Shown here: positions 22,089 through 34,457 of the stretch, piece by piece
How positions within the stretch are numbered: position 1 is the first letter of the stretch
How the letters are laid out: the number at the start of each line of letters is the position of its first letter
Assembly: GCA_027625915.1 (NCBI GenBank)
Contig: JANTQA010000029.1
Coordinates: forward strand, 8,742,001 to 8,806,000
Direction: 5' to 3'
DNA length: 64,000 nucleotides
Origin: Anaeramoeba flamelloides
Taxonomy: Eukaryota > Metamonada > Anaeramoebidae
Made by a program: the position numbers and the translations under genes
Notes under the pieces: generated by a model
The model's database searches: none
Seen by the model: only the letters and a program-made list of their open reading frames with translations
Told to the model about the DNA's origin: nothing

Positions 22089-25000
22089 ATGACAGAAAAC
22101 TCAAATTTAGGATTAATTAAAAACGATTTAGAAACAATCCGAAAAAAATGTGGCACTACAAAAAAATTACAGCCTTTAAAAAAAGCTTCATTGAGCCTTT
22201 TAGGTAATCTTCTTTTTAATTGTTTTTTTTTTTTGTTTTTCTGTGAATAACTCCTCCTAATAAAAAGAATTGATATTTTTCTTATTATAATTGTTGTTTT
22301 ATCAATAGAATTAATCAAAAAGCTTTCCAAGTATGTTTACTTCTTTTAGATCTTTTCTTTCATTTTATTTGTTCTTCATAATACAAAGCCTCAAAAATAA
22401 TTAACAAATACCCTTTTTTTAACCCTTACCTACAACCAATTTTTTAGTAACGAAGAATTTGAAAAAAAAGAGATTACAAAGAAATTATACGAACCAATAA
22501 AGCATTGTTTAGTTTCAGAGGAATTTCTTTTAATTACAACTGCCCTCAATATTTTAAAAGTAATTTAAAGCTTTCATACTTTTTTTTTTTTTTTTTTTTA
22601 TCTTCCTTTTTTATGTAATTTGAATAATTTTTTTTTAATAAAAACAAAATGAAAACAAAACCCAACAAAATAACACAAAAACAGAAAATCCTACACAATA
22701 AAAACTTTGATCTTACTCTTTCTCTTGGAGAAAATGAAACACCATTGTTTCAAGTTCTTCTTGAAAGAATCTTAAAATTCAAACATTACAAAAGCAATAA
22801 AATAGACTCATTAAAAATCCAAGCATTATTACAAATTGCTTTATTGTATTCACAATTTATACACCAAGAATTGTTATTAAAAATAACAACAAAAATGATT
22901 GAGTTACATTTAACCACCGGACAAGATGAGATCTCTAATTTGTGCAAAGTTGCTCTAACGAAAATTCTAAAAAATATTTGCAGAACAAGTATTCAAAATT
23001 CCAACAACAAACCCATAAAAGAAAATATTTTTCAATTAAATTCCAACAATCATGAAAAGGAAATAATATTTAAAAATACAACCAAAGAAAAAGAAAAAGA
23101 AACAGCATTTGAAAATTTAAATGAAAAAGATTTACATTTGCTCTTACAATTATTCATTGAAAATATTAACAAAATTTTATCAAAATCAAACAAAAAAAAT
23201 TTAAAAATAAAATCCAATGATCTCAAAAAAGTATTCCTTCATTTTGAATTGATTTTAATAATGATTAAAGAGCTTGAGGGGCATTCAATAAAAAACTCAA
23301 TAATGTATCAACTAATTCAAAAAGAAATCTTCCAAATTTTAAATATAACTGTATATTCAAATGATTTAAAAATATTAAGAATTACTCATTTAATCTATAT
23401 TGAAATTTATGAAAAATTTTCTCAATATTTTAAAAAAGAATTCAAATTTTTTTTTAAGGAATTGATTATTAATTTTTTAGAGAACAAGAAAAAAAACTTT
23501 ATGCAAAAATTAATAATTTTAAAATCTTTATTTTTATTATTTAGCAAACAAAAAAATGTTATTGAATTATATTTGAATTATGATTATTTAATAAATCTTG
23601 AAAAAGAAAAAAAAAATCAAGAAGTGAAGGAAAAGGAAAAGGAAAAGGAAAAAGAAAAAGAAAAGGAAAAAGAAAAAGAAGAAGAAAAAGAAGAAGGTAT
23701 AATAACACAAATTATTAAAATTATTTCGCAAATTGTAGAGGGGAAAAAAATAAAAAATCAAATTAATAGCCGAGAAAGATATTTCACTTTAGTTGATTAC
23801 AGTAAACTCAGAAATTTAGCCTTTAAGGTCTTAATTATATTTACTAGATCCATTTACCGATGGAACGATTTATTATTTAGTTTGGATAAGGAAAAATATT
23901 CCCAATTAAACAGCAAATATTCCACACAGCCAATAATAATAACAAAAAATTTTAATATTTACAACAATCAAATTAAATTAAATAATCTTAATGAAGAAAT
24001 TTCTTTAAATAATAATTTTAAAGAAATTAATAAAGAAATCTTAATTAATGGTATTTATTTATTTAACCAAAACAGTGAAAAGGGCATGAAATATTTAATT
24101 GAAAAGGGAATTATAAAAAAAGAAATTGATTCGATTATTAATTTTTTCCAAAATGAAAAAATAATCAACAGCCACTTAAATAAAGAAAAAATCGGAGAAA
24201 TTTTAGGTAATAAAAATGATTTTAACCAATCAATTTTAAAAAAATGGATCAAAAATTTGAATTTTGACAATTTAAATTTAGCTCAAGCCTTGTGTTTATT
24301 ATTCCAAGGGTTTTATTTACCGTCTAATTCTTATCAAATTGAAAATATTTTAACTATTTTTTCCCAGCACTATTATTTAAAAAATAATATATTATTTAAA
24401 TCTAGTGATATAGTTTTTAAACTTTGTTTTAAGATTATTAATTTATATATTAATTTAAAGAATGACTATTTTACCAAGAAAATTGCTATTGAAGAATTTT
24501 TTTTAAACAATCAAAAATTGGATACAACAAAATTTTTTTCGAAAAAATATTTGAATAATATCTATAATTCTGTATTAGATATAATTAATAATAGGCATAA
24601 TGATGATCATGATCATGATCCGGATCCTGATCACGGTAAAGAAATAGAGGGCGAAAATGAAATTAAAGAGTTGGGGAATGAAAATCAAAAGGAAATGGAA
24701 ATTGAAAATAAAACAACAAATAAAGAATTTGGAAAGGAAATTCAAAATGGAAATGTCCTAAATATAAAAAAAAAATTACATATAAAATTAGATCTTGAAT
24801 TAGAACCTAAAATTAGAATAAAATTTAATTTTCTTGAGAACGAAGAATCAAATAATGAAAATAAAAAGGAAAAAGAAAACGAAATAGAAAAAGAAATAGA
24901 AAAAGAAAAAGAAAATGAAAAAGAAAAAGAAAAAGAAAAAGAAAATAAAAAAGAAAATGAAAATAAAAAAGAAAAAGAAAAAGAAAAAGAAAAAGAAAAA

Positions 25001-27967
25001 GAAAAAATAAGAAAAGAAAAATTATCATTAAATATTTCAACAAAAGTAGAAATGCAATTTTTAAATAATTATGGTAATTATGTAATATTTTCAAACCAAA
25101 GCAATCAAATTTTGAAAAAATATAAAGAAAATATTATTCAAAATTATAATAATGAAAAAAACAATCAATATTATACAATTTCTTTACATATTTTAGGAAA
25201 AATCATTTATGAAAAATTTACAAGTTATTTATCCAAATCATTTTTTACTATATTAAATCTAACTCAAGATACCGCTTTAATTAAACATTGTTTGGATGGA
25301 ATTTATTTATTAATAAAATTGTGTACCATTTTTTATATCAAAAATGAAAAAAAAGATATGGTTAATTCTTTACTCGGCATTATTAAAATCAATTCAATTT
25401 CCGAAATAACCAAAAAACAGCAGTTTATTTTAAATGAATTTCTTCATTTTGCTATTACCGAAAATAATTATTTAAATGGTAATTGGCTAAATATTTTTAA
25501 TGAATTATTAAGATTAAAAACATTAGGTCTTCTTTATTTAAATAAAGAAATTGATATTAAAGAATTTAATAATGATATTAGAATAAATCAAAAAATATTT
25601 CAACTAAATAAAAATATTCTGAAAAATAAGAAATTAATGGATAATTATCAAAATACTAGTCTGAATAATTTGGATCAAATAATAATCCAAAATGAGAATA
25701 AGATTAAAATTAGATTAATAAAAATAAATGATTTAATTACAAACTCAAAAAAACTAAATAATGAAAATTTTTATAATTTTTTAAAGAATTTAATAACTAT
25801 TGCGCTGCAAGAGATCAACAATATGAAAAAAAAAAACCAAGTTCCATTTTTTTTGACAATTGTTTTTGAACTGATTTTAAATAATCTTCATAGAAACAAA
25901 ATTATTTGGATTAATATTTGGGAAATTGTGAGCCAGTTTATGAAGAAAATTCCAAAGAATAATGAAATTCTAATAATGGTTATAATTAATTATTTACGAA
26001 TTATTTTTATCAAATTTATCAAATTAAAACCAGAATCATTAAATTCTAGATATCAATACAATTTATTATCACCATTAATGAATTTATTAATCATTAACCA
26101 ACGGAACCAACCAAACAAAGAAAACCCCAAATTAATTTTATATTGCTTACAAACGCTAAATTATTTAATAAATGATTATAACCAATCCTTTAATTCCGCT
26201 TGGTTAATTATCTTTGATTTATTAAAAGCAATTTCAAAATCGAAGAATAATTTAATTTTTGAAAATAGTTTTCAAATTTTAATAAATATTTATTCGAATT
26301 ATTTTAATCAATTAAAAAATCATTATTTCTTATCCTTATTAACATGCTTTTTTGCTTTTATTGAAAACCCAATCAACGAATCAATAAATTTAAAATCTTT
26401 GGAATATATTTCAGAATTATCTAAATGGTTTGAATTAAACCAATCAAAATACATTATTAACAATGAAAACGGTGATGGTGATGGCGATGGTGATGATAAT
26501 GCTAATGTTGAGGATGATGATCAAAAAAATATTTTGGATCAGAAAAATAACAGAAAAATAATAGATTTAGTTTATACTTATTGGTTTCCATTTTTTACAG
26601 GATTATCAAAAGTTGCTTCAAATTCGATATTAGTTTCAGATCAGGTAAAAAAAAAAGCAAACATTTTCTTATTTCAAATATTAAAAAGAATTGGGAAAAA
26701 ATTAACAAAATCAATTTGGAAAGTTATATTCCAATCAGTCATATTACCAATTTTTGATGAAATCTTTGCTTTGAATGAACAACAGCAGTTATTAAACTCC
26801 AATAAAAAATGGATGCAATCGATACATTTTGAATTCTTTCAAAATGTGGTCGATTTATTCATTTCATTATATGAAAAAACTTCTTTTTTGGCTCTTGAGA
26901 TCTTGAAGTTTTTTGAAATTATTATGATTCAAAACCCTAGTTTCGCATCTTCAATTATTAGTTCTTTACACCATTTAATATTAAAACAAGGTAAAGAGTT
27001 TAATAAAGAAACGGGCACAATTTTTATTAATTATATTTGTAAATTTTTAAATAAAACTTTATCGACACAATTGATCTCCTTTCAAAATCAAAAAATAACA
27101 ATTAGCAGGAATCAAAAATATAGCAGTAACGATTATGATTATAAAAATACATTCTTTGATTTAAATCAAGAGGAATTAAATTACTTAAATCTAATGATGC
27201 AAAATATTACAAAATCTAAAAAAATTATTAAAACAAATTCATTAATACATTTAAAGTTATTGAAAGTCTGTGTTACCTTATTTAAAGAACTTTATACAAA
27301 AATTGAACAAAAAGAAATCCTTTTATTATTAAATACAGTCAAAAATTCTTTTGAATTTGCTGAACAATTTAAAAATAATTTTAATCTAAGATTTTTATTA
27401 TTTAAAAAAAAATTTATTAAAAAAAAGGTTCCTAATTTATTTCAACAAGAAATTAAATCAAAAAAGGCATACCTTTATTTTTTAAATTTATTATCAGAGT
27501 ATCAAAAAAAGGAATATCAAATAATTTCTGAAAAATATTTATATAAAACACAGTCAAATTACCTGGAGATTTTCAACATACACTTCAATCAATGGAAAGA
27601 AAAATCAACAAAGAATAATTTAATTAAGAAAAACGGAAACAGAAACAAAAAAGAAAACGAAAAAGAATACGAAAATGAAAGGGAAAGCGAAAAGGAAAAG
27701 GAAAAGGAAAAGGAAATATCAGAATATAGAGAACATTTTTTAAATGAATTAAAACAATGTTTAAAAGAAGAAGAATCCTTAATTATTTATATTTTACAAT
27801 CATTGGTACAATACAATAAAAGCCAATTGCAAAAAATCTTAATCGATAATAAAGGCTATCAACAATTAATCAAATTAATAGATTTTGATAATAAAAAAAT
27901 TAAAACTGAACTATCACAAATATTTCATAAAATTGGGAAAATTTTTAATATTACAACTATAAATTAA
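22089..27967 (+). CDS. BIG/Sec7-family large ARF-GEF homologue with degenerate catalytic site
   Basis: BIG proteins activate ARF GTPases on trans-Golgi and endosomes. Four exons are inferred: 22089-22203, 22309-22330 (22 nt), 22448-22559 and 22685-27967. All junctions are GT-AG and phases agree, giving 1843 residues, close to human BIG1 (1849). The N-terminal DCB region (LYEPIKHCLVSEEFLLITTA) and the HUS region (LNYDYL, then FKVLIIFTRSIYRWNDLL) fit the family. The Sec7 domain spans about residues 538-690: NGIYLFNQNSEKGMKYLIEKG, KIGEILGNKNDFN, LCLLFQGFYLPSNSYQIENI. The canonical FRLPGEAQKIDR is FYLPSNSYQIEN here, so the catalytic glutamic finger is Asn631. The second motif (IMLTTDLHSP in BIG) is also poorly kept. 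The C-terminal helical HDS part is present. Lys/Glu repeats interrupt the HUS region and the segment after Sec7. The last intron's acceptor (CACAAAAACAG) lacks a good pyrimidine tract, so exon 4's start is the least certain. Confidence 0.85.
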
Positions 27968-29150
27968 AATATTGAAAAAAACTAAATTATTTTTAAATTT
28001 CTATTAAAATTTTTTTGAAATTTGCTAAATAGATATTTTATTCTTATTTTTTAAAAAGAAAATATATTATAATAAAAGTAAAGAAATATCTTTTTTTTTT
28101 TTTTTTTTTTTAAGGATATAAATCTTCGTATACAATTTCGATATTTTTTATTTTTTCAGATTTCAATAATCAACACCATAAGAATATTTCCTCTTATTTG
28201 AATATTAAAAAACTTGAATGGGAAATGTTGATTAATAAACTAATAACTAAAAAAAAAAAATATTAAAAATAATAAAAAGAAATATTTCCAAATTTATTTT
28301 GTAAACGTAAACAAAAAACCTATTTATTTGGAATTGAATTAAGAATAAAGGAAAGGAATCTGAATTTAACAAGGATAAAAAAGTTTGGGATAATTCCATT
28401 TTATTGATTATAAGAAATTTATTAAAAATGGATTTAGATTGGAAAACGAAATATATTGAAATACCAGAATTTCAAGACCTAATAAGGAAGTATTTATTTT
28501 TTTTTGGAATAGTTATTTTTGAAAACTATCTTAATAATTTCAAAATTTACAATACTTAAAAGTTCTTTAATATTGAGAGAAGTTGAAAAAATATGCTCAA
28601 TTGTCATTTTGAACAACTCTTATAACCCATACTAAGTACAAGATCGATCACTAATAAATATTTAACAACTCACTACACCAACTCAAGATAATCTTATATA
28701 GAATTTCAGGGATTCTAAACCTTAATAGAAATAATTTCAAACAATTATTGTTCAAATTAAGTCATTAAGGTTTGATTCTTGGCCAAAATTTCAAAAAAAA
28801 AAGTATAAAAATTAGGGCTAAAATATAAAGTAATTTTCCCGCTTCAGAAAATAATTAAAAATAAATAAGTCATTGATATTTATTTCATTTAATTTGCCTT
28901 GAAATATGAATCTTCATTTTTAATTGGAATGCTAGACTTATAAAAAACCACTAATATTTTCAATAATGTTCTTCTTTTTATACTTTAATATAAAGTACAA
29001 AATTTATTTAATTTTTATTTATTACATAGTTATATTTATTTAAGCAGTTAGGAAATGACCTGAATTTTAGAATTTTTGAACAAGATGAATAACTTAAAGA
29101 TTTTATTGCTTTAAATCAATAAATTTTGTTTTTAATTATTATGTACTATT
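27968..29150. other. Intergenic, nothing recognised
   Basis: 3' flank of the BIG gene. AT-rich, with poly-T and poly-A runs, and no supported ORF, RNA or repeat. Confidence 0.4.
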
Positions 29151-29154
29151 TTTA

Positions 29155-30682
29155 CAGAGTGCCGTCAAGTAATGTATAGTGCTAGAGAGTTTCATCAAGG
29201 GTTTAAGTTTATTTCAAAAATTAAAAAAAAATCTAACAGGGGTGCCCTAGGTTTTTTTATAATTTAAGAAATAAAAAGACAATTTAAGAAATTTTCTTAT
29301 TATTTCTTAAATTAAAATAAACCTAACAGTGGTTTTCGTGGGTTTTCCTGTTTTTTTTTGTAAAAATTATTGATTTTTGAAAATAAATAGAAAACTCAAG
29401 AAAAAAAAATGGTGTTTTATATCAAATTTTGAAATGAAAAGAAAATTTCATAAATTTTCTTTTTATTTTAAAAAGTTAAAATTAGATTGTTGCGCTTTTC
29501 AAGAATTTAAAAGAATGAAAAAAAAATATGATTTTACTTGATTCTTGTAAATGCCCGAGCAGCTAATTGTTATTTTCTTGGACTTTTCTGGTTACACGTA
29601 AAATATATTGATTGTTTAAATAAATAGAAAATACAAAACAAGCCAATGGTAGGTATCAAAGAATACCAAATAAACGAGTAAAATCTTTGATTTCACTCTA
29701 TTCTATTATATTATGGAAAACCGAAATATATTTTTTTTTTTAATTTCAGAAATAAACCAAATTTTTTTTTTAATTTTCAGTTTATTTCTTAAATTAAAAA
29801 AAAAACAGCTGTTAGCTTTCCAGAAAATCTAAAGAATGGAGTGAAACCATGATTTTAATCTATTTTTTTTACATTTTGGAAAACCTAAGAACCCCCCTAA
29901 ATTCTAAACCCCTGTTTAAAAATTTCAATAAAGAACCAAATTTTCTTTATCATCAACCAATGACAATACCAATAATATATATTTATTCTGAATAATATCA
30001 TTAATATTATTCTTATTGTTTTTATTTGTTTGAATTCACTTTTTAATCCAAATTATTCGATTAATTTTTTTCATAGAATTAGAGCGGTATAAAAAATGAT
30101 TGATTTCTTCATCTATCTCTAATTTTCAATATTTATTTCATAAAATGCAAGATTTTTTATTTATTTTATTTTTATCATAAACATAATTATATCTATTTTG
30201 ATAATTTGTGAAATTTCTTAGTTTTAAGATAGAAGTATAACCCTTCCATTTTAAATATTTTTTGCGATTAGGTTTTTTTTAATTTAAAAATAAACATAAA
30301 ATTTTTAAAAATTTCTGTTTATTTCTTAAATAAAAAAAAAAAACACAACTGTTAATTTTTCTTGAAATTTAAAAGAATAGAGTAAAAATTCTTGATTTTT
30401 CTGTCTTTGGTTGAATTCTGGTAAAGCACCCTTAGGTTTTCTGTTTATTTTCAACATCTATTGATTATACCAAGAAACAGAAAACCTCAAGAAAAGCACC
30501 TTTAGGTTTTTTTACTTTCAGAAATTTAAAGAAAATTCGATAAATTATCTTTCTATTTCTTAAATTAAAAAAAAACAGCGGTTGGTTTTCCAGAATTCAA
30601 AATACTAGAGTAAAACCTTTTTTTTTCTCCATTCTTTTGAATTCTGGAAAACCGAGGCACTCTACGGCACTTGACCTCACAA
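29155..30682. repeat. Repeat block with AGTGCCGT-type inverted ends and several palindromic subunits
   Basis: The left end AGTGCCGTCAAGT and the right end (inverted) AAGTGCCGTAGAGTGCC resemble each other and 37053-37070. Inside, a unit built around an inverted pair (AATTTAAGAAATAAA and TTATTTCTTAAATT, followed by an AACAGC and TTTTCCAGAATTC-like stretch) recurs near 29250, 29450, 29780, 30340 and 30560. No ORF. It may be a composite of several insertions of one small foldback family rather than one element. Confidence 0.5.
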
Positions 30683-31319
30683 CTGTTTGTTTATATTGTT
30701 ATTATACCTAATAATTTTTAAATATCCCAGTTCTTCCAATCCAGCGTTATTGATTATTGAATTTATTCTAAATTGGTTAAGATGTGTATTTAATTATTTT
30801 AAATTTTCTACTTCCCTTAGTTAATATTTTCATGATCTTTTTTAGTAAATTTTAATTTTTTGGTTATATGTTCAAAACCAAGAATTTCTAATTTCTTTTT
30901 GAGTTTGAGTCTTCTTTTGTAAATTGAAATTCTGACTTGGTCAATTTTTGCTTCGGTTTTAAAATTATATTGGAGAATGTGGATTTATTTTTAAAAATTT
31001 TGTGACTTTTTATTTCTCCAAACTGCTATCGAGTTGAAATCTTTTTGAGTTAAATACAAAAATAACTAATCCATAAAATAATTGACTAATATATATTGAT
31101 TTAAACATTTGTAATTTTATCACATTAGCTAAATATTGCCGTTTTAAAATCATTTTGATTTTTTTAAAAGTGCCTTTTAAATTTTTTGAAGTTTTTTTTT
31201 TGTAAATGTTGTTATTTTTCTAACCAAATTCTTAATATTTTATTTTAAATATTTGTTTTGATTTTAATTTTTTTCAATATTTGGAATCATTCCAGATTCT
31301 TGGATAATTTTATAGATTA
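30683..31319. other. Intergenic, possible remains of the adjacent LINE
   Basis: AT-rich. The sequence is downstream (on the minus strand) of the reverse-transcriptase relic and could contain its 3' part, but no recognisable motif is left. Confidence 0.35.
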
Positions 31320-31870
31320 TAATCAAATTTTGTCAATTTCCCGAATAGTTCCTTTCATTATTAAAGTCAAGTCATCTACAAACATTTGGACATGATGAAC
31401 TAAATCTGTTATTTTTTCAATTAAAAAATTGCTAATAAATCCAAACATAAAAAGAGAAAGTGGATCTCCTTGATAAACTCCTATTTTTTCTTTTTTATCA
31501 TATTTTGCATCCAAATTATATTTTTTTCATTTTTAATTGCTTAGAGAACATCTTGAACTAATATATGACTAATAGTATCAAAGTATTTTTTAATATCAAT
31601 TGAGAAAATAAAAATTTCTTTATTTTTATATTTCTTTTTGAGTTTTTTGATATTCAAATAATAAATTTAAATCAGCTATTCTGGTAGCTAATTTTTTTTT
31701 TAAAACCAAACTGAGAATATGTAACTAGATTCCAATATTCTTCTATCCCCTTATAAATAAGTTTTTAGAAAGAATCTAGCTAAAGTATTATTAATTGAGA
31801 TTGGTCTATAATTTAAAGGAACTCCTTCATCCCCATCTTGTTCTCTAAATAAAATATTTCTTTAATAAAT
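31320..31870 (-). pseudogene. LINE (non-LTR) reverse transcriptase relic
   Basis: In successive frames on the minus strand the core RT motifs appear in order: YRPISINNTLARFF, SQFGFK, IFIFSIDIKKYFDT, then GVYQGDPLSLFMFGFI and the catalytic FVDDL box (31323-31514). The order and spacing match non-LTR retrotransposon reverse transcriptases. Several frame changes and stops separate the blocks, so it is a dead fragment of about 0.55 kb. No endonuclease, poly-A tail or target duplication is identified. Confidence 0.85.
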
Positions 31871-32548
31871 TTAATTATTTCTTCATTTGGATAACTAATC
31901 CAGTGTAAAAAACAAGTTTAATATTCAATAAATGAAATTTCAATAATATTTGTACAAATTTTTTGTTATGCTTAACCCAAAATTTTTGAAGCACCACATT
32001 TTTTTTTTTTATTTAAATTTGTATGTATTTATGATGTGTTTTGTGGGCATATCTAATTATAATTATTTACCAACATTTCAATTAATTAGAAGTTCATCTT
32101 TAGTATTTACAAAAGAATTTCTTTGATAATTGTCAAAAAAATAAATTCCTATTTCAATTCTGGATCACAAAATGAAATATGAAAATTTATTAATAAAAAA
32201 AAGATATAATTACAATTTTTTTACAACAATACCCGGGTATTACTTAAAAAAAAATAAAAATTGCTTAGTTTCGCTATAATTTATCTTTTCAAATATCGAA
32301 GAAAAAAAAAAAGAAGAATGAAAAATTATTTATTTCCTTTATCATATACCGAAATAAATATTCAAAAATTAATTCATAAAGTTTTTTATATCGATTCATT
32401 AAAAATATTTTGTAAAAAATAATTTATTTTTTGAAATTTTACTTGGATTATATTCTAAAATAATGTAAATATTAAATTAAAATATTAATTGATAAAAAAA
32501 TTTTTTTCTGCTAATTTTTAAAGAAAATTTTTAGCATAATAATTCAAA
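31871..32548. other. Intergenic, nothing recognised
   Basis: 3' flank of the dipeptidase-like gene and 5' side of the LINE relic. AT-rich with no supported feature. Confidence 0.4.
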
Positions 32549-34457
32549 TTATTTTTTTATAATTAATTCAAGTGTTCGTTTTAAAAGTTTAAATGTATTA
32601 TTTACTGATTTAATTTCCAATTTTTCATTTGTGGAATTTGAATTGATAATATTTGGGCCAATTGATAATGGAATCAATCCCTTATATTTATCTTGTATAA
32701 TTGAACATTCTAAAACGCCGTGTATGGCATAGCAATCTGATTGTCTTTTGTACACCTGTGAAAAGGCTTTATTCATTGTATCAAGCAATAAGTTATTTCT
32801 AAGTTTAGGTTCCCAAGGAGGGAAATCTTCTTTTTCGTTTTTAATATACTCGGATCCTGATAAAGTGGCGATAGAGGAAAGCTGTTGATCAAGAAATCTG
32901 AGTTGAGAGTACGAGCTAGACCTTGCAAAAATTACAATGGAAAGCTTTTGATCAACAATTTTCATCATTGAAAGTGATTGAGAAGACTCAACAAGATCTT
33001 CGACTTCTGTGCTCATGCGCAAAATACCATGTGGTATTGCATGCAACAGATCTAGGGCTGCAAGAGTGGAATCAAGTGTGAGCACATTTTTGTATTTTTG
33101 TTGTTCTTGTCTCAGAACCTCCAAAATGATCCCCTTTGTTTCAATTACATAATATTCTTCAAGCAATTGCTCATGTGTTTCTTGGACGCTCATCATAAAT
33201 TGATCAACCTTCCCGTCAGGAACCAAGACAGAAACTCGGCATTCGCTAGGAATGTTGTACTTGGAAATGCCCGCATGGAGATTGGCAATAACAAAGCCGT
33301 TCCCACAGGCACCTGTTAAAAGCCGTGTCATCCACTTGATTGCGTTTGCCCTGTTCTCGTGTATTTCGGTGCCAGTGTCGCCGCCCAATAATTCGTGAAG
33401 ATACAAATCCACTTGTGTATGTCGTTTTGGCAGTTCCTCTGCATAAATTAAGGGCAAGTTAAGAATCCTTTCAATACCTCCTGCAGAGCCAAAACAAATC
33501 CTTCCGTCTTCTTCAGAATCGAGATTGATTAAATATTTTGATTTGATAAAGTTTTTTTTTGGTAGCTGTAGGGCTCCTTTCTAATTTGACGAGGGAAAAT
33601 GAACCATTATTGTTGGAGCCAAGACATAGTATAAAAATGTGTGTCAGAATTGTTATTGGTTTGTTTTTGGTTTGATTTTGGTGATCAATTTGAAATTTGA
33701 AGGAGAAATAAAAAAGAAACAAAGAAGAAAAAAAATAAAAAAATAAAAAAAAAAAAAAAAAAAGATAACAAAAAAAAAGTTTTGAGGAAAAGAAAGAAGT
33801 GAGCATTCGAATAAATTTAAATTGTAAACTGAATAACGGAGAGTTTAGTTACCAAAGTTGTTTTCCCGTCAACAGTGAAAAGAAGTTCAAGTGGACCATG
33901 ATCAAATTCTTCTGTTAAAAGTGCAAGTGATAAGGCCATCCCAATTCCATTATCTGCACCCAGCGTTGTTCCTTGTGCTGTTAACCATCCCTTGTCGATC
34001 TTTGTTTTAATTATGTCAACTTCAAAATCAAAATTAATTCCTTCATCCTTTTTAGCAAACCTTTTTTTCAATGAAATTATTTAAAGATGAGAAAAGAATT
34101 TATGGTTTTGTTTTTTTTTTTTTTTTTCATTATTTTCTTTGGTTATTTTTTTGGTTGGTTGGTTCTTGTTTTGGATTTATCAGAAAATAATTACATATCC
34201 ATGTGTGTCTGAATACAAACAGATGGCTTTTTTTCAAAGCCTTTTGTTGCAGGAACATTAAACAGCACATTCCCTATTTTGTCCATTTTGGTTTGGACAC
34301 CTAATTTTTCTCCATAATTTATCAATGATTCTGTGATTGCTTCCGTATTGCCAGAAGCACGAGGGATCTCACATATCCCTAAAAATAAATTGAAAACTTT
34401 TTTGGGTTCTAAAAGACTTTTCAAGACTTTTTTGTTTGTTGAATTTTTTGCTTCCAT
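32549..34457 (-). CDS. M20-family PepD (aminoacyl-histidine dipeptidase) homologue, probably inactive
   Basis: PepD enzymes are cytosolic two-metal dipeptidases. Three exons are inferred: 34457-34195, 34060-33853 and 33580-32549. All junctions are GT-AG, phases agree, and the product has 500 residues (E. coli PepD 485). Conserved: VCIQTHMDM (His85, Asp87), TTLGADNGIG (Asp124), HGPLELLFTVD, LINLDSEEDG (Asp178), SAGGIE, and AIHGVLECSI near the end with the last metal His. Altered: the family's Glu-Glu after TVD (general base and metal ligand) is Gly153-Lys154; GGHSGG is GGDTGT; GPHSPDE is INSNSTNE. The fold seems intact and the ORF is clean, so this looks like a maintained pseudoenzyme rather than a decaying gene. 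Exon 3 is noticeably less AT-rich than its surroundings. PepD is commonest in prokaryotes; transfer is possible, but the introns show it is resident. Start: first ATG of exon 1 (MEAKNSTNKK). Confidence 0.85.

Noticed and set aside
29155-30682. CRISPR-like array because of regularly recurring palindromic units
   Set aside because: Unit spacing is irregular, units are diverged, spacers are AT-rich and the genome is eukaryotic.
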